Below are positions 7,487 through 16,023 of a DNA stretch of 64,000 bases, in pieces (the first letter of the stretch is position 1; each line of letters opens with the position of its first letter). Origin of the DNA: Pelagibacterales bacterium SAG-MED01 (GTDB lineage Bacteria; Pseudomonadota; Alphaproteobacteria; Pelagibacterales; Pelagibacteraceae); the NCBI GenBank assembly GCA_014654455.1, contig JACWCY010000001.1:53501-117500 (forward strand). The letters run 5' to 3'. Under the pieces are notes generated by a model. The model was given only the letters and a program-made list of their open reading frames with translations, did no database searches and was not told the origin of the DNA. The position numbers and the translations under genes are program-made.

Positions 7487-8449
7487 CTAGTTTTTAATCT
7501 GGCTTTGTTTTTTATCAACTAATTTTTTTAAACCTGATAAAAATTTGATTTTTGTTTTCCATTTAAGTTTTTTTATCAAAGTGCTATCAAGATTTTTGTT
7601 TAATGTTCCATCAGGGAATTTTTTATTATAAATTATTTTACCCTTAAAATTAGTTAGTTTTTTAATTTCTTTAACAAGTTTTTTAATAGAAACATGATCA
7701 CCACTACCAACATTCATAATTGGAAGTGATTTTTTAAAAATATTATTTAATTTTTTTTTACTTGTTTTAAGTGAAACTAAAATTGCATTAGCTAAATCAT
7801 CTGCATGAATAAATTCTCTTATTGGTTTTCCACTACCCCATATTTGTACATTAGTTCCATTTTTCTTTGCATAAATAAATTTACTTATTAATCCTGGTAT
7901 TACATGGCTCGACTTTATGTCAAAATTATCATTCAAGCCATAAACATTTGTTGGCATCAAACAAATGATATCTTTTTTATAATCTTCATGTAAAATTGAA
8001 CATAACTTTAAACCTGCTATTTTTGATAAAGCATATGCCTCGTTAGTCTTTTCAAGCTTACCTGTAAGAAGATACTCTTCTTTAATTGGAATTTTTGATT
8101 TTTTTGGATAAATGCAAGAAGAACCCAAAAAGATTGTTCTTTTAATGTTATATTTTTTTGAAGCTAAAAGTAAATTTTTTTGAATTTGAAAATTGTCAAT
8201 TAAAAACTCTAATGGTTTACTTTTATTTTCAATAATACCTCCAACTTTAGCAGCACATATAATTAAAATATCTGGTTTTTTTTTTTTAAAAAATAGATCT
8301 ACTTTTTTTTGATTTCTTAAATCTAATTTTTTGCGACTTGCTGTAAGTATTCTTTTAAATTTTTTAATTTTTAATAAATCAACTACTGAACTACCTACTA
8401 AACCATTATGACCAGCTACAAAGATTTTGGAATTTTTTTTTAGCATCAA
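7487..8449 (-). CDS. GDP-L-fucose synthase / ColC-like epimerase-reductase
   Basis: A 320-aa short-chain dehydrogenase of the GDP-fucose synthase group. It has the NAD(P) loop FVAGHNGLVGSSVV, ICAAKVGGI near residue 65, LGSSCIYPK, and the catalytic YALSKIAG (YxxxK), then NVYGLNDNFD. Fcl turns GDP-4-keto-6-deoxymannose into GDP-fucose; its close relative ColC makes GDP-colitose from the 3-deoxy product of ColD. It is the upstream partner (23-base gap) of the His-type dehydratase, so a ColC role is plausible. Sequence alone cannot separate the two. Confidence 0.82.
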   Translation of the reverse strand: MMLKKNSKIFVAGHNGLVGSSVVDLLKIKKFKRILTASRKKLDLRNQKKVDLFFKKKKPDILIICAAKVGGIIENKSKPLEFLIDNFQIQKNLLLASKKYNIKRTIFLGSSCIYPKKSKIPIKEEYLLTGKLEKTNEAYALSKIAGLKLCSILHEDYKKDIICLMPTNVYGLNDNFDIKSSHVIPGLISKFIYAKKNGTNVQIWGSGKPIREFIHADDLANAILVSLKTSKKKLNNIFKKSLPIMNVGSGDHVSIKKLVKEIKKLTNFKGKIIYNKKFPDGTLNKNLDSTLIKKLKWKTKIKFLSGLKKLVDKKQSQIKN

Positions 8450-8589
8450 TTATTAAGAATATTATATATCGAAACTAATATTTACTTTTAATAAACAATC
8501 AAGTTTTTTTTTTATTGATTATATAATTGTTAAATTAAAAAATTATAGGTATTAATATTAAAATTTTGCCATTAATGAATTGCTTAAAA

Positions 8590-9867
8590 ATGCGAATTTA
8601 CAATAAGAAAATATTAATTTTACCACTTATTATAATACTAAGTTTAATTGTCTCTTTTTATTTTGGAGAAGATACATTAGGAGGGGCTGAACATGATCAT
8701 TTTTTTATTTTAAAATTTAGTTTACTTTTTTCTGAAAATTTTTCCGAAACTTTTAGTAATTATGGAATAGGTATTCTTCAGGCAAGAAATTCTCCCATTT
8801 TTTCTATTTTTCAATCAGTATTTATAAGTTTAGGTACTGATTTAGATACTTTAAGATACTTAAATTCTTTAATAATAATTCCTATCTTTTATTTTTTTTA
8901 TAAATCTTTAAAAATAAAATATCCCGATCTCTCATATGAAGTAAAAATAATTTTTACTTCAATATTATTTTTATCACCTACAATAAGATCACTTATAATT
9001 TGGCCATACCCATTAATTTATGGACTATTATTTTTTATAATTTCGAACTATTTCTATATAAAATTTGAAACTATCGATAATGAAAAAAAGAAAATTATTT
9101 TTTCACTCAATAATGTTTTCTTTTTAGCAGTTGCAGCTTATTTTACGCCTAACTTTGCTCTTTTTTCTTTGTTTTATTTATACAAGTTTTTTTTACATTA
9201 TAAATTTTCAAAAAATTTATACATTATAATTATTTTAAATATTTTGCTCGCATTGCCAGCTATTCATTTTACAATTGAGAAAGATTTTTATTTTTTAAAA
9301 ATGAATGTTACAGGAGCTGCTCTAAGTTCAAAGCTTAATTTTTCTAATAAAATTATTTTGATCTCGACAATTTTTTTCTTTTATTTTATTCCATTTATTG
9401 AAATTAATAAAAAATTATTTTTTGAAGGACTTAAATTAAATAAAAATTTAATCTTTTTATTAATTTTTATTCTATTAAATATTTTTTTCTACGATTATAG
9501 TAACCAAACAGAAGGTGTTGGTAGAACTGGTGGTGGTTTATTTTTACATTTATCTCAATTATTGTTTTCGAGTCCAATTCTAGTTTTTTTAGTATTTATA
9601 ATTTTCATATATTTGATATTTATTTATGATCTTGTAAATTTAAATAATATTATCTTATTTTTCATTTTAATAGTTTATAATGCTCAATACTCAATCTATC
9701 ATAAATATTTTGATCCTCTCATTTATATAATTCTTTTATTTTTAATAAAATTTAATTACAAAAAAATTGTCATAAATTTTAGAAAAATATCTTTCAAATA
9801 TATTGGATTATATTTGTTTTTTTTACTAATGAGTTTTTTTAAAAACTCTATAATTAATTATTTTTAA
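8590..9867 (+). CDS. Polytopic membrane protein, possible GT-C glycosyltransferase
   Basis: About 425 aa with roughly ten transmembrane helices. After the first helix an acidic loop (GEDTLGGAEHDHFF) faces the periplasm, the place where GT-C enzymes carry their catalytic acid. No family is recognised with certainty. The ORF track starts at TTG 8566; ATG at 8575 or 8590 is more likely, and 8590 gives a short basic N-terminus before the helix. It runs against the epimerase gene at 9854 with a 14-base 3' overlap. Confidence 0.6.
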   Translation: MRIYNKKILILPLIIILSLIVSFYFGEDTLGGAEHDHFFILKFSLLFSENFSETFSNYGIGILQARNSPIFSIFQSVFISLGTDLDTLRYLNSLIIIPIFYFFYKSLKIKYPDLSYEVKIIFTSILFLSPTIRSLIIWPYPLIYGLLFFIISNYFYIKFETIDNEKKKIIFSLNNVFFLAVAAYFTPNFALFSLFYLYKFFLHYKFSKNLYIIIILNILLALPAIHFTIEKDFYFLKMNVTGAALSSKLNFSNKIILISTIFFFYFIPFIEINKKLFFEGLKLNKNLIFLLIFILLNIFFYDYSNQTEGVGRTGGGLFLHLSQLLFSSPILVFLVFIIFIYLIFIYDLVNLNNIILFFILIVYNAQYSIYHKYFDPLIYIILLFLIKFNYKKIVINFRKISFKYIGLYLFFLLMSFFKNSIINYF

Positions 9868-10732
9868 TAATCTTGGAGATATAATCTTTTAAATCTATTT
9901 TTCCAAAAACCCTATAAACTTTATTAGATAGATTTATATTTGTTAGAGCGGATGCATACCTTTCACCTCTTCTATAAGGTAATAATTTAATACGAGTATT
10001 AAACATTCTTGCAACATTAAGTATTGAGTAAGATTTTTTATTCAAAATACTGTAATGTCTACATTTATTTTCTTTCCAAGCTCTGATGCAAACCTCTACT
10101 GTATCTTGTATATGTGTAAATCTTCTTGACTGAGAACCCGGTCTTACTACTGGTAAAGGATTTTTTTTTTTGTAATGATCTTCAAATATTCCAACAACTG
10201 TTGCCATTTTTCCTTTAGAAATTTGGTGAGGTCCATAAACATTATAAAAATAAATAATTTCAAATTTGAAATTAAACCATTTTTTTAAATTTTCTAATAA
10301 TTCTAAGTTTTTAGCCTTTGTGAATGCATAAGGAGAAAGATCTTTATCTCTTCCCTTATTTCCCAGCGATGCTGAGGTTGCAGAATAAATTAATTTTATT
10401 TTGTTACTCAAACAGTAATTAAATACTGAATTAGATCCAACAGAATTAGATTGTAAGCAACTCTCCATTTGTAAAAAACTTTGGTATATCCTCGAAAATT
10501 CACCAAAATGAAAAATGGAATGAATATTTTTCGTATTTTTCAAAATTTTATCAATATCTTTAGTATCTCCTTTTATATATTTTACTCTTGATGATTTCTG
10601 ATGATTTTTTAATGAACCTGAAGAATAATTATCAATACTAACAAGTTTGAATTTAGTTTTTTTTAATAAATATTTAATTAGGTTGGTTCCAACAAATCCG
10701 GCTCCACCAGTTATAACAATTTTTTTTTTCAT
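9854..10732 (-). CDS. NAD-dependent epimerase/dehydratase (UDP-glucose 4-epimerase-like)
   Basis: A 292-aa extended SDR with ITGGAGFVGTNLIKYL at the N-terminus, FHFGEFSRI near residue 75, the serine in SATSASLGN and catalytic YAFTKAKN. NVYGPHQ and SRRFTHIQDTVE follow the GalE/RmlB-like layout. It is shorter than GalE, so the C-terminal substrate cap is reduced. The substrate is not clear. It is coupled to the membrane protein gene upstream by a 1-base overlap. A run of 11 T occurs in the coding region near 10161. Confidence 0.75.
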   Translation of the reverse strand: MKKKIVITGGAGFVGTNLIKYLLKKTKFKLVSIDNYSSGSLKNHQKSSRVKYIKGDTKDIDKILKNTKNIHSIFHFGEFSRIYQSFLQMESCLQSNSVGSNSVFNYCLSNKIKLIYSATSASLGNKGRDKDLSPYAFTKAKNLELLENLKKWFNFKFEIIYFYNVYGPHQISKGKMATVVGIFEDHYKKKNPLPVVRPGSQSRRFTHIQDTVEVCIRAWKENKCRHYSILNKKSYSILNVARMFNTRIKLLPYRRGERYASALTNINLSNKVYRVFGKIDLKDYISKIIKNN

Positions 10733-12366
10733 TATTTTTTAATTACTAAAAATCTAGTGTTTTTCCTCTTATTTTTATATTCTACTTTGACTAGATCATT
10801 TAATATAAAACCGTCTTTATTCAAATAGAAAAAAGCTTTATTAAATGGATTATAACCATATTGTTCAAATTCTTTATCAATCCTACTAATATTTCTACTC
10901 ACAAAAATTATTATCGCCAATAATAAAATAAGATAAATTTTTTTCTTAGTAATTAAATAATCAAACTTATACATACTTAAATAAACTGATATTGGTATAA
11001 AAAATATTAAAGCTAAAAGTGTATAACCTCCATATCTTAGCGCAGGATGGTTACAAAACCACTCAAGAGTTAAAAGTAAAATTAATAGATAAAAAAATTT
11101 ATAGTTATATTTTTTTATCTTTATCTTAGATTGATTATATCTAAATAAAAAAATAGTTATGATTGAGATTGTTGTTATAACTAAAATATTATCAGATACT
11201 TTATTAAAAAAGTAAACATCAATCCAATTACTAACCCAATTAAAATTAGCAACATAAACCTCTGGATTTTCAACTCTAAAATTAGGTCCCGCTCCACCTT
11301 TAGACCACTGTTCATACCATAAATACATTTGATCAACTTGCTGTAAAGGTATTGCCCAACTTAAATTTTCAAAACAAGTAAATCTTGCTGGGTAAATTAA
11401 ACAACCAGTATTTGTAAAAGTTGTGAAAATTGTAAATATAAAAAATATTAAAATTAAATACGTATAGTAATTTTTTAATACTAAATTTATTAAACTGTTA
11501 AGTTTGAAAAATTTACTAATTTGAAAAAACCACAATAAGAAAATTATAGAATATATAATGTAAAACGCCTTTAAAGAGATTATAATAGCGAAAAGTATTA
11601 CGAGTTTCGTATAATAATTAGTGAAATATTTTTGATCTAATTTCTTTTTTTCATAATTTAAACTTTTAAGATAAAATATGCTCATCAAAAAAATTAAAAT
11701 TAATGCAGATCTATCTGTTCCGTGCTCTGATAATCTTGGGAAAGAAGTATTAATGTAAAGAAGAGAAAGTATTGATAAAAATAAAATATGGCTGAAGTCT
11801 TTTTTAATTAGCTGGTCTCTAATTACATTGTAAAGTATAAAGTTAGAAAAACCAAAAATATATACGGCACCACCATTTAAAAAGAAGTACTTAATTCCTG
11901 GTAAATAGAATAATGAATTCAAATAAAAAATTGAGGATGGTGTTCTAAAGCCATGATTTAAATTACCTAACCCAAATACTTTTTCAAATTCTGTTAAAAT
12001 TATAGTGTATGGAAAATGATAATAAAAAAAATCATCATGATTTTTATACATTAACAACCCCATAAATATAATTGAAAAAATTATTGTTAAATCTTTTATC
12101 TCTTTTCTTCTTTTAAAAAAATTTTGACGAAAATCATAAATAAATACTATTAAACCAAGTAAAATAATTATTGAATTATGTAAATAATTGTGTGGGAAGA
12201 AAATATTGGTGAGATATGAAATAAAAATTAAAATTGCTAAACCAAGCAGACTATCAAATGAGCTTGCTTGATAATTGGAATTAATTAATGTAAATATTCT
12301 CCCGTATCCCATAATTGAATACAAAATTAAAAAATAAAAAAATAGTAAAATTAGAATCTGATCCAT
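10732..12366 (-). CDS. Large polytopic membrane protein, possible GT-C glycosyltransferase
   Basis: A 544-aa protein with a dozen or so hydrophobic helices. A loop after the early helices reads YKNHDDFFYYHFPYT, an acidic-aromatic motif of the sort used by GT-C enzymes that take polyprenyl-phosphate sugars. A large hydrophilic loop around residues 340-375 (CFENLSWAIPLQQVDQMYLWYEQW) may bind the acceptor. The family is not recognised. Its start lies 26 bases from the divergent WaaL/Wzy-like gene, so their promoters must overlap their 5' ends. Confidence 0.6.
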   Translation of the reverse strand: MDQILILLFFYFLILYSIMGYGRIFTLINSNYQASSFDSLLGLAILIFISYLTNIFFPHNYLHNSIIILLGLIVFIYDFRQNFFKRRKEIKDLTIIFSIIFMGLLMYKNHDDFFYYHFPYTIILTEFEKVFGLGNLNHGFRTPSSIFYLNSLFYLPGIKYFFLNGGAVYIFGFSNFILYNVIRDQLIKKDFSHILFLSILSLLYINTSFPRLSEHGTDRSALILIFLMSIFYLKSLNYEKKKLDQKYFTNYYTKLVILFAIIISLKAFYIIYSIIFLLWFFQISKFFKLNSLINLVLKNYYTYLILIFFIFTIFTTFTNTGCLIYPARFTCFENLSWAIPLQQVDQMYLWYEQWSKGGAGPNFRVENPEVYVANFNWVSNWIDVYFFNKVSDNILVITTISIITIFLFRYNQSKIKIKKYNYKFFYLLILLLTLEWFCNHPALRYGGYTLLALIFFIPISVYLSMYKFDYLITKKKIYLILLLAIIIFVSRNISRIDKEFEQYGYNPFNKAFFYLNKDGFILNDLVKVEYKNKRKNTRFLVIKK

Positions 12367-12392
12367 ATAGATTTAAATTAGTTATATAATTT

Positions 12393-13703
12393 ATGGTAAA
12401 ATTTAATCAATTAATAAATAATGAGGGTTTAAATATCTTTGATAAGGCATCTATTTTATTTTTTAGTTTGCTTCCTATTTCTATTTTAGTTGGAAATGCA
12501 GCAATTAATTTAAATATATTAATTATAAGTATAATTTTTTTAATTTATTGTTTAAAATTTGAATTTTGGACATGGCTAAAAAGTAAAATGTTTTTAGCTT
12601 TATTTTTCCTGTACATTTTTTTAATCATCAATTCTACTTATTCGCTTTTTTTTATAGTTGAAAATGAGTCTGGGGGATTAGTAAGATCTATTTTATTTAT
12701 CAAGTTTATTTTATTAGTATTTGCTTTCTCAACATTAGTTGAAAAAGAGAAGGTTCTATCTAAAATCAAAATTAATTGGTTAATCATTATATTGGTAGTA
12801 ATTATTGATATTTTTTATGAAAAATATTTTGGCAAAAATATTTTTGGATTTAAAAGTCCTAATCCTCAAAGAATAATATCTTTTTTTAAAGATGAAATGG
12901 TTGTTGGTGGTTACATTCTTTGCTTTGGATTTGCTACAGTTACATATTTCTTAAGCCAAAGTAAAAAAAATAAATCAATATTGTTTTTTTTGATTATTTT
13001 TTTGATAATTCCAGTTTCAATTTTTCTGACTGGTGAAAGATCTAATTTTATAAAATCTGCTTTTTTATTTATTGTAATTGGAATATTTTTAAATAATAAA
13101 AATTTTTATATTAGTTTTAAATATTTAATTCCGGTATTTTTTTTAATAATTTCATCATTTGTTTATTTAAATGATGATATTAAAGATAGGTACTCTGTAT
13201 TTTTTAAAAGAATTTTAGTAGTTGAAGGAAACAAAACTTTTTTAGAAAAATTTGAAAATATTAAATATTTTGCTCATTTTGATACAGCAATAAAGATTTT
13301 TAAAAATCATCCAATTACTGGAGTGGGTAATAAAAACTTTAGGAAAGAATGTTCAAAAGAAATTTATTTTGAAGAAAAAATAAAATTTTCTGCTCAGAGA
13401 TGTAGTACTCACCCACATCAAATTCATTTTGAAATACTTTCTGAATTAGGAATTATAGGATATTTTTTTATTACTTCCTTCATGATTGTTTTTTTATTTA
13501 AAAATATTAGGATATTCTTAAATACTCACAATATAAGTCATTTAAGCAATATTACTTATATTCTTCTTTTTTTTACGCCGTTACTACCTGGAGCGGGAAT
13601 ATTTAGTACTTTCAATGGTTCTATTTTTTGGATAATTTTTTCTCTAACATATCTTACCTATAAAAAAGAATATTTAAATTTTAGAAAAAAAATATTAAAA
13701 TAA
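12393..13703 (+). CDS. O-antigen ligase/polymerase family membrane protein (WaaL/Wzy-like)
   Basis: A 436-aa protein with about ten transmembrane helices. Near residues 335-360 a periplasmic stretch THPHQIHFEILSELGIIGYF matches the Wzy_C/WaaL signature, where the histidine acts in glycan transfer, and GVGNKNFRKEC precedes it as in ligases. It would join finished polysaccharide to lipid A core or polymerise repeat units in the periplasm. It is the first gene of a five-gene forward run that includes the Tat microprotein and the GMC oxidoreductase. Confidence 0.85.
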   Translation: MVKFNQLINNEGLNIFDKASILFFSLLPISILVGNAAINLNILIISIIFLIYCLKFEFWTWLKSKMFLALFFLYIFLIINSTYSLFFIVENESGGLVRSILFIKFILLVFAFSTLVEKEKVLSKIKINWLIIILVVIIDIFYEKYFGKNIFGFKSPNPQRIISFFKDEMVVGGYILCFGFATVTYFLSQSKKNKSILFFLIIFLIIPVSIFLTGERSNFIKSAFLFIVIGIFLNNKNFYISFKYLIPVFFLIISSFVYLNDDIKDRYSVFFKRILVVEGNKTFLEKFENIKYFAHFDTAIKIFKNHPITGVGNKNFRKECSKEIYFEEKIKFSAQRCSTHPHQIHFEILSELGIIGYFFITSFMIVFLFKNIRIFLNTHNISHLSNITYILLFFTPLLPGAGIFSTFNGSIFWIIFSLTYLTYKKEYLNFRKKILK

Positions 13704-13711
13704 GATTAATT

Positions 13712-13873
13712 ATGAAAAAATTTAGAAGAAATTTTATTAAATTATTTTTTTTAAGTATTTTTTCATTTATATACTTTGGCAAATCAAATGCCAAAGAAAA
13801 TTTCAATACAAATCTTAGAATAAAAAAAAAAAAACTAAAAAAATTTTATTGGTATTTAAATGAAAATGATTAA
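13712..13873 (+). CDS. 53-aa Tat-signal microprotein coupled to GMC oxidoreductase
   Basis: Not in the ORF track. ATG at 13712 opens 53 codons: MKKFRRNFIKLFFLSIFSFIYF, then a SNAKE-like signal peptidase site, then about 25 residues rich in lysine. FRRNFIK fits the twin-arginine consensus (RRxFxK) and is followed by a hydrophobic core. Its TAA overlaps the ATG of the GMC oxidoreductase (TAATG), so translation is probably coupled. It could escort the signal-less oxidoreductase through the Tat pore, as small Tat-bearing subunits do for gluconate dehydrogenase-type enzymes. A run of 13 A lies in its 3' part. Confidence 0.6.
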   Translation: MKKFRRNFIKLFFLSIFSFIYFGKSNAKENFNTNLRIKKKKLKKFYWYLNEND

Positions 13874-15285
13874 TGATTTACAAAAATATATTAGATACTA
13901 AAGATAAAAATTTTCCAATTGTTATTATTGGCAGTGGTCCGGCTGGAATTACACTTGCAACAAAATTAGCAAAAAAAAAAATTAATAGTTTAATAATTGA
14001 AGCTGGAGATGAAGAGTATAGTGATAGTTCCCAACAAAATTATAGATCCAAGGTGATAGGTGATGAAATTGATGACTTAAGATATAGCAGATTAAGACAG
14101 CTTGGAGGTACTAGTGGACACTGGGGAGGATGGTGTAAGCCCATTGAAAAATGGAATATTGAAAAATGGGGTCTTAATTACAAAGAAATTTCAAATTATG
14201 AGAATGAAACCTGTAAAATTTTAGATATAAAAAATAAATTCAAAAAAGCTAGATTAGACAAATACTTTAATCAGATTGAATTTAGATATTCAAAAGTAAG
14301 ATTTGCAGAAAAATATAAAGATGAAATTAAAAAATCAAAATATATTCATTTAGTATTAAATTCTCAAGTGACACATTTTGAAGGTAACGATCAAATTATA
14401 AATAAAGTAGTTGTCGCCCAAAATAAAAAAATTCATAAAATTAAATCTAATTTTTTTGTTTTATGCAGTGGTGGAATTGAAAACTCAAGAATATTGTTAT
14501 GGACAAACCAAAAAAGTAAAGGATTACTTAATAAAGATTTGCCGATTGGTAAATTCTGGATGACTCATCCGTGGATACTTGGGGGTGTTGGTTTTTTATA
14601 TAAGTCAAAAATAAAAGAAATATTAAAAGATAACTTTATAAATTATGACGGACCTATTCACATTTCTGCTAGCAAAGATTTAATTAATGAAAAAAAGATA
14701 ATGAGTGGTGCAATTTATATGAATGCCAAAGAGGATACCAAATTATACAAAGAGATAGTTAAAGATTTTTTATGTGTGGCACCTGATTATGGTAAAAAAA
14801 TTGCAAGAAGTATTTTTGATAAAGATTTAAAATGTGGAGATATATTCATGAATCTTGAAGAACTTCCAGATGAAAAAAATAGAATTGAATTAGATAAAAA
14901 TGAATTAGATAACAATGGTATTCCAATTACCAATCTTTACTACAAACAATCAATTGATACATTAATTTCAATGAAAACTATTTTGCAAGAATTGGGAAAT
15001 TTTTTTGTTAAAAAAGATATAGGAAGAGTTGCTATTAAAGAAAATATTGAAAATTTGACAAATTACGAACACTTAGGGGTTCATCATCATATGGGTGGAA
15101 CAAGAATAGGAGATAATCCAAAAATCTCTGTTGTTGATAAAAATTTAAAAGTTCACTCTACTAAAAATTTATATGTTTGTGGAAGTTCAACGTTTTCAAC
15201 AGGAGGATATTCAAACCCAACCTACACTATAGTTCAATTAGCTCTAAGATTATCTGATCACATTGATAAAAAGATAAATTTATAA
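13873..15285 (+). CDS. GMC-family FAD-dependent oxidoreductase
   Basis: A 470-aa flavoprotein. The FAD-binding VVIIGSGPAGITLATKLA-type loop is near residues 17-33, followed by IIEAGDEEY; RQLGGTSGHWGGW is the GMC signature; the C-terminal domain has YEHLGVHHHMGGTRIGDN with the catalytic His pair region and YVCGSSTFSTGGYSNPTYT. GMC enzymes oxidise alcohols of sugars or lipids. It has no signal peptide of its own, but a Tat-signal microprotein gene overlaps its start. In a glycan operon it may oxidise a sugar hydroxyl on a lipid-linked intermediate; the substrate is unknown. Confidence 0.85.
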   Translation: MIYKNILDTKDKNFPIVIIGSGPAGITLATKLAKKKINSLIIEAGDEEYSDSSQQNYRSKVIGDEIDDLRYSRLRQLGGTSGHWGGWCKPIEKWNIEKWGLNYKEISNYENETCKILDIKNKFKKARLDKYFNQIEFRYSKVRFAEKYKDEIKKSKYIHLVLNSQVTHFEGNDQIINKVVVAQNKKIHKIKSNFFVLCSGGIENSRILLWTNQKSKGLLNKDLPIGKFWMTHPWILGGVGFLYKSKIKEILKDNFINYDGPIHISASKDLINEKKIMSGAIYMNAKEDTKLYKEIVKDFLCVAPDYGKKIARSIFDKDLKCGDIFMNLEELPDEKNRIELDKNELDNNGIPITNLYYKQSIDTLISMKTILQELGNFFVKKDIGRVAIKENIENLTNYEHLGVHHHMGGTRIGDNPKISVVDKNLKVHSTKNLYVCGSSTFSTGGYSNPTYTIVQLALRLSDHIDKKINL

Positions 15286-15309
15286 TTAAATAAATGATAT
15301 AAAAATTGA

Positions 15310-16023
15310 ATGAATAAATTAAAGAATAATTTTGTACAAAATTCTATTCTAATCATTTTAGTTTTATTTTTTTTTTCAACAAAAACCAATTTTGTAAAAA
15401 ATATTCATTTTATTATTTCAAAAAATTATGATGAACGAATAAATAGTGTTTACGGTTTTTGTTCACCTGAAGGTATAGGATATTTACGTAGCATTAAAAA
15501 AAAATATAATTTTAAAGAAAATCCTAAAATTATTAATTATGAACATGTGCCTCAAAATAATTGGGCAATTCTAAACACAAAGAACATAGGTAAAGCTTCA
15601 AACAAATTAATATTTTTAAATTATCCGGGACCTCAGTATGAGATTAATCTCAACAAATCAAACAAAGGTATATATGAGTTAAAAGATGTAGAATTTATAG
15701 CTCAAAATTTTGAAACTATCTCAAAAATAAAAGTTTCAGATTATGCTAATTTAACAAACGAAGAAATTAAATTAGAAATATTATCAATAGATAAATCGCT
15801 TAATAAGAAAATAATTGAAAATATTGAATTAAGAAAAAATAAAAAAGAGAACCTAAATTTAATTTTCAAAAATTTAAATCTTTCTGAAAGTAAGCTATTT
15901 TTCAAACTTCATAATTCAAATGAAGTTAAAAGTATAGATATAACCCTACAAAATAAGTATGACTTAAATAATTTCAAAATTATAAATGAGTTTGAAAATT
16001 GCTACCTTGTTGAAAAATTATGA
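15310..16023 (+). CDS. Hypothetical membrane-anchored protein
   Basis: A 237-aa protein with one N-terminal hydrophobic helix (ILIILVLFFFS, residues 14-24) and a soluble, probably periplasmic part of beta-rich character. Motifs such as YGFCSPEGIGYLRSIKKKY are not familiar to me. It overlaps the following membrane protein gene by 4 bases, so the two are probably a pair. No function is proposed beyond service to that partner. Confidence 0.6.
   Translation: MNKLKNNFVQNSILIILVLFFFSTKTNFVKNIHFIISKNYDERINSVYGFCSPEGIGYLRSIKKKYNFKENPKIINYEHVPQNNWAILNTKNIGKASNKLIFLNYPGPQYEINLNKSNKGIYELKDVEFIAQNFETISKIKVSDYANLTNEEIKLEILSIDKSLNKKIIENIELRKNKKENLNLIFKNLNLSESKLFFKLHNSNEVKSIDITLQNKYDLNNFKIINEFENCYLVEKL

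Noticed and set aside
8498-8536. AATCAA...TTGATT inverted repeat with T-run between the Fcl-like gene and the membrane protein
   Set aside because: Arms of only six A/T-rich bases around a T-run are expected by chance at this composition.
8566-8589. TTG 8566 and ATG 8575 starts for the membrane protein
   Set aside because: ATG 8590 gives the usual short basic head before the first helix; the earlier ones cannot be excluded fully.
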